Below, piece by piece: positions 7,245-7,439 of a stretch of 7,439 nucleotides of DNA. The translations under genes were made by a program, and so were the position numbers. Numbering within the stretch: position 1 is the stretch's first letter; the number at the start of each line of letters is the position of its first letter. Under the pieces are notes generated by a model. That model was given only the letters and a program-made list of their open reading frames with translations. It was not told where the DNA came from and searched no databases. Source of the stretch: JAVBUP01 sp031555175 (GTDB taxonomy: Bacteria; Bacillota_I; Bacilli_A; Erysipelotrichales; Coprobacillaceae); the NCBI GenBank assembly GCA_031555175.1, contig JAVBUP010000056.1, positions 1 through 7,439 on the forward strand, given 5' to 3'.

Positions 7245-7273
7245 ATTATATCATTTCTAGTAAATGATGCCAA
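7245..7273 (-). promoter_or_regulatory. Strong extended -10 promoter of the ABC exporter operon
   Basis: On the minus strand TTGGCA (7273-7268, 5 of 6) and TATAAT (7250-7245, 6 of 6) are 17 nt apart, and a TG one base before the -10 adds the extended element. Transcription would start near 7238. The -35 directly follows the T-run of the upstream terminator, so the operon is insulated from genes to the right. Confidence 0.8.
7250..7268. promoter_or_regulatory. Palindrome filling the promoter spacer, candidate operator
   Basis: ATCATTT and AAATGAT form a perfect inverted repeat of 7-bp arms around a 5-nt centre. It spans the region between the -35 and -10 and overlaps the edge of each. A dimeric repressor bound here would block RNA polymerase directly. 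Many small ABC exporters are controlled this way, for example by GntR-type (YtrA-like) or MarR-type proteins, but no regulator gene is in this window. The palindrome could be chance in AT-rich DNA. Confidence 0.45.
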
Positions 7274-7301
7274 AAAAACTAGAATCATTAGTGATTCTAG
7301 T
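7272..7301 (-). terminator. Intrinsic terminator of an unseen gene to the right
   Basis: On the minus strand ACTAGAATCA (7301-7292) pairs perfectly over 10 bp with TGATTCTAGT (7287-7278) around a 4-nt loop, followed by a T-run (7277-7272). It would stop leftward transcripts coming from beyond the window. Its outer foot is exactly where the right inverted repeat begins, so the gene it served has probably been separated from it by the inserted element. Confidence 0.8.
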
Positions 7302-7439
7302 CAGACTGTTGACAAAGGACACCTATAACGGTGTTCTTTTTCTATGAAGTAGTGGAAAGAGGATAAAAAAAGGAATTTCACGAAGAAATGCCTTAGTTTT
7401 GATTGATTGGCAGTGTCGTTATCTGCCTTCATCATCGCA
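7301..7439. repeat. 139-bp perfect inverted repeat, right copy (probable end of an insertion sequence)
   Basis: This is the exact reverse complement of 1-139. Read rightward it starts CAGACTGTTGACAAAGG directly after the foot of a 10-bp terminator hairpin. It runs to the window edge, so its true length is not visible. On the minus strand 7438-7301 one frame stays open through all 45 sense codons to a TGA at the repeat boundary (identical to 2-139 plus). This may be the tail of an element-encoded protein or just chance, and I do not call it a gene. Confidence 0.9.
7317..7341 (+). terminator. Terminator-like hairpin inside the right repeat copy
   Basis: This is the mirror of the left copy: GGACACC (7317-7323) pairs with GGTGTTC (7330-7336), followed by five T (7337-7341). 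Here it stops rightward transcription into the element. No gene in the window is transcribed rightward, so its role here is presumably to protect the element. Confidence 0.6.

Noticed and set aside
7309..7314. TTGACA, a perfect -35 hexamer in the repeat tip (also in the left copy)
   Set aside because: The hexamer 17 nt downstream is TGTTCT, and the TATAAC in the hairpin loop is only 9 nt away. No working promoter is visible.
1..7439. Composite transposon carrying lon, tig and the ABC genes between two inverted elements
   Set aside because: The cargo is housekeeping genes in a plausible chromosomal order, and each repeat sits at an independent terminator. Two separate insertions, or assembly breaks at repeats, explain it more simply.

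Overview
The window is a complete-looking segment of a low-GC (about one third G+C), standard-code bacterium of the Bacillota. Strong AGGAGG-type ribosome sites, sigma-A-like promoters, short intrinsic terminators and the gene content (LonA, trigger factor, and a TPR-like protein in the place Bacillus subtilis has ysoA) all point that way. A Bacilli, Erysipelotrichia or mollicute-allied lineage fits best, because lon follows tig directly with no clpX between them. Tryptophan is encoded by TGG at the lon codon I checked, and no gene ends in TGA. The exact taxon cannot be fixed from this sequence.

All five protein genes lie on the minus strand, so transcription runs right to left. From right to left: a two-gene ABC exporter operon (ATPase 7212-6514, then a 12-helix permease 6512-4935, 1 nt apart) has its own strong promoter carrying a palindrome in its spacer and ends in a strong terminator. 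Next comes a TPR-like cytosolic protein with its own promoter (4814-3891). Trigger factor (3831-2545) has a third promoter. lon (2504-162) lies 40 nt after tig, beyond a weak hairpin that contains the tig stop codon. tig and lon form a protein-quality-control pair: a ribosome-bound folding chaperone followed by an ATP-dependent protease.

The most striking structure is outside the genes. The first 139 bases are the exact reverse complement of the last 139. Both copies stop at the foot of a perfect 9-10 bp hairpin: the lon terminator hairpin on the left and a separate terminator on the right. Just inside each copy is another terminator-like hairpin. I read the repeats as the same end of two oppositely oriented copies of a multicopy element, probably an insertion sequence, that inserts at the base of terminator hairpins. 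The segment boundaries then look like the places where an assembly stopped inside that repeat. No RNA genes, CRISPR arrays or riboswitches were seen, and no stretch above 300 bases lacks a gene.
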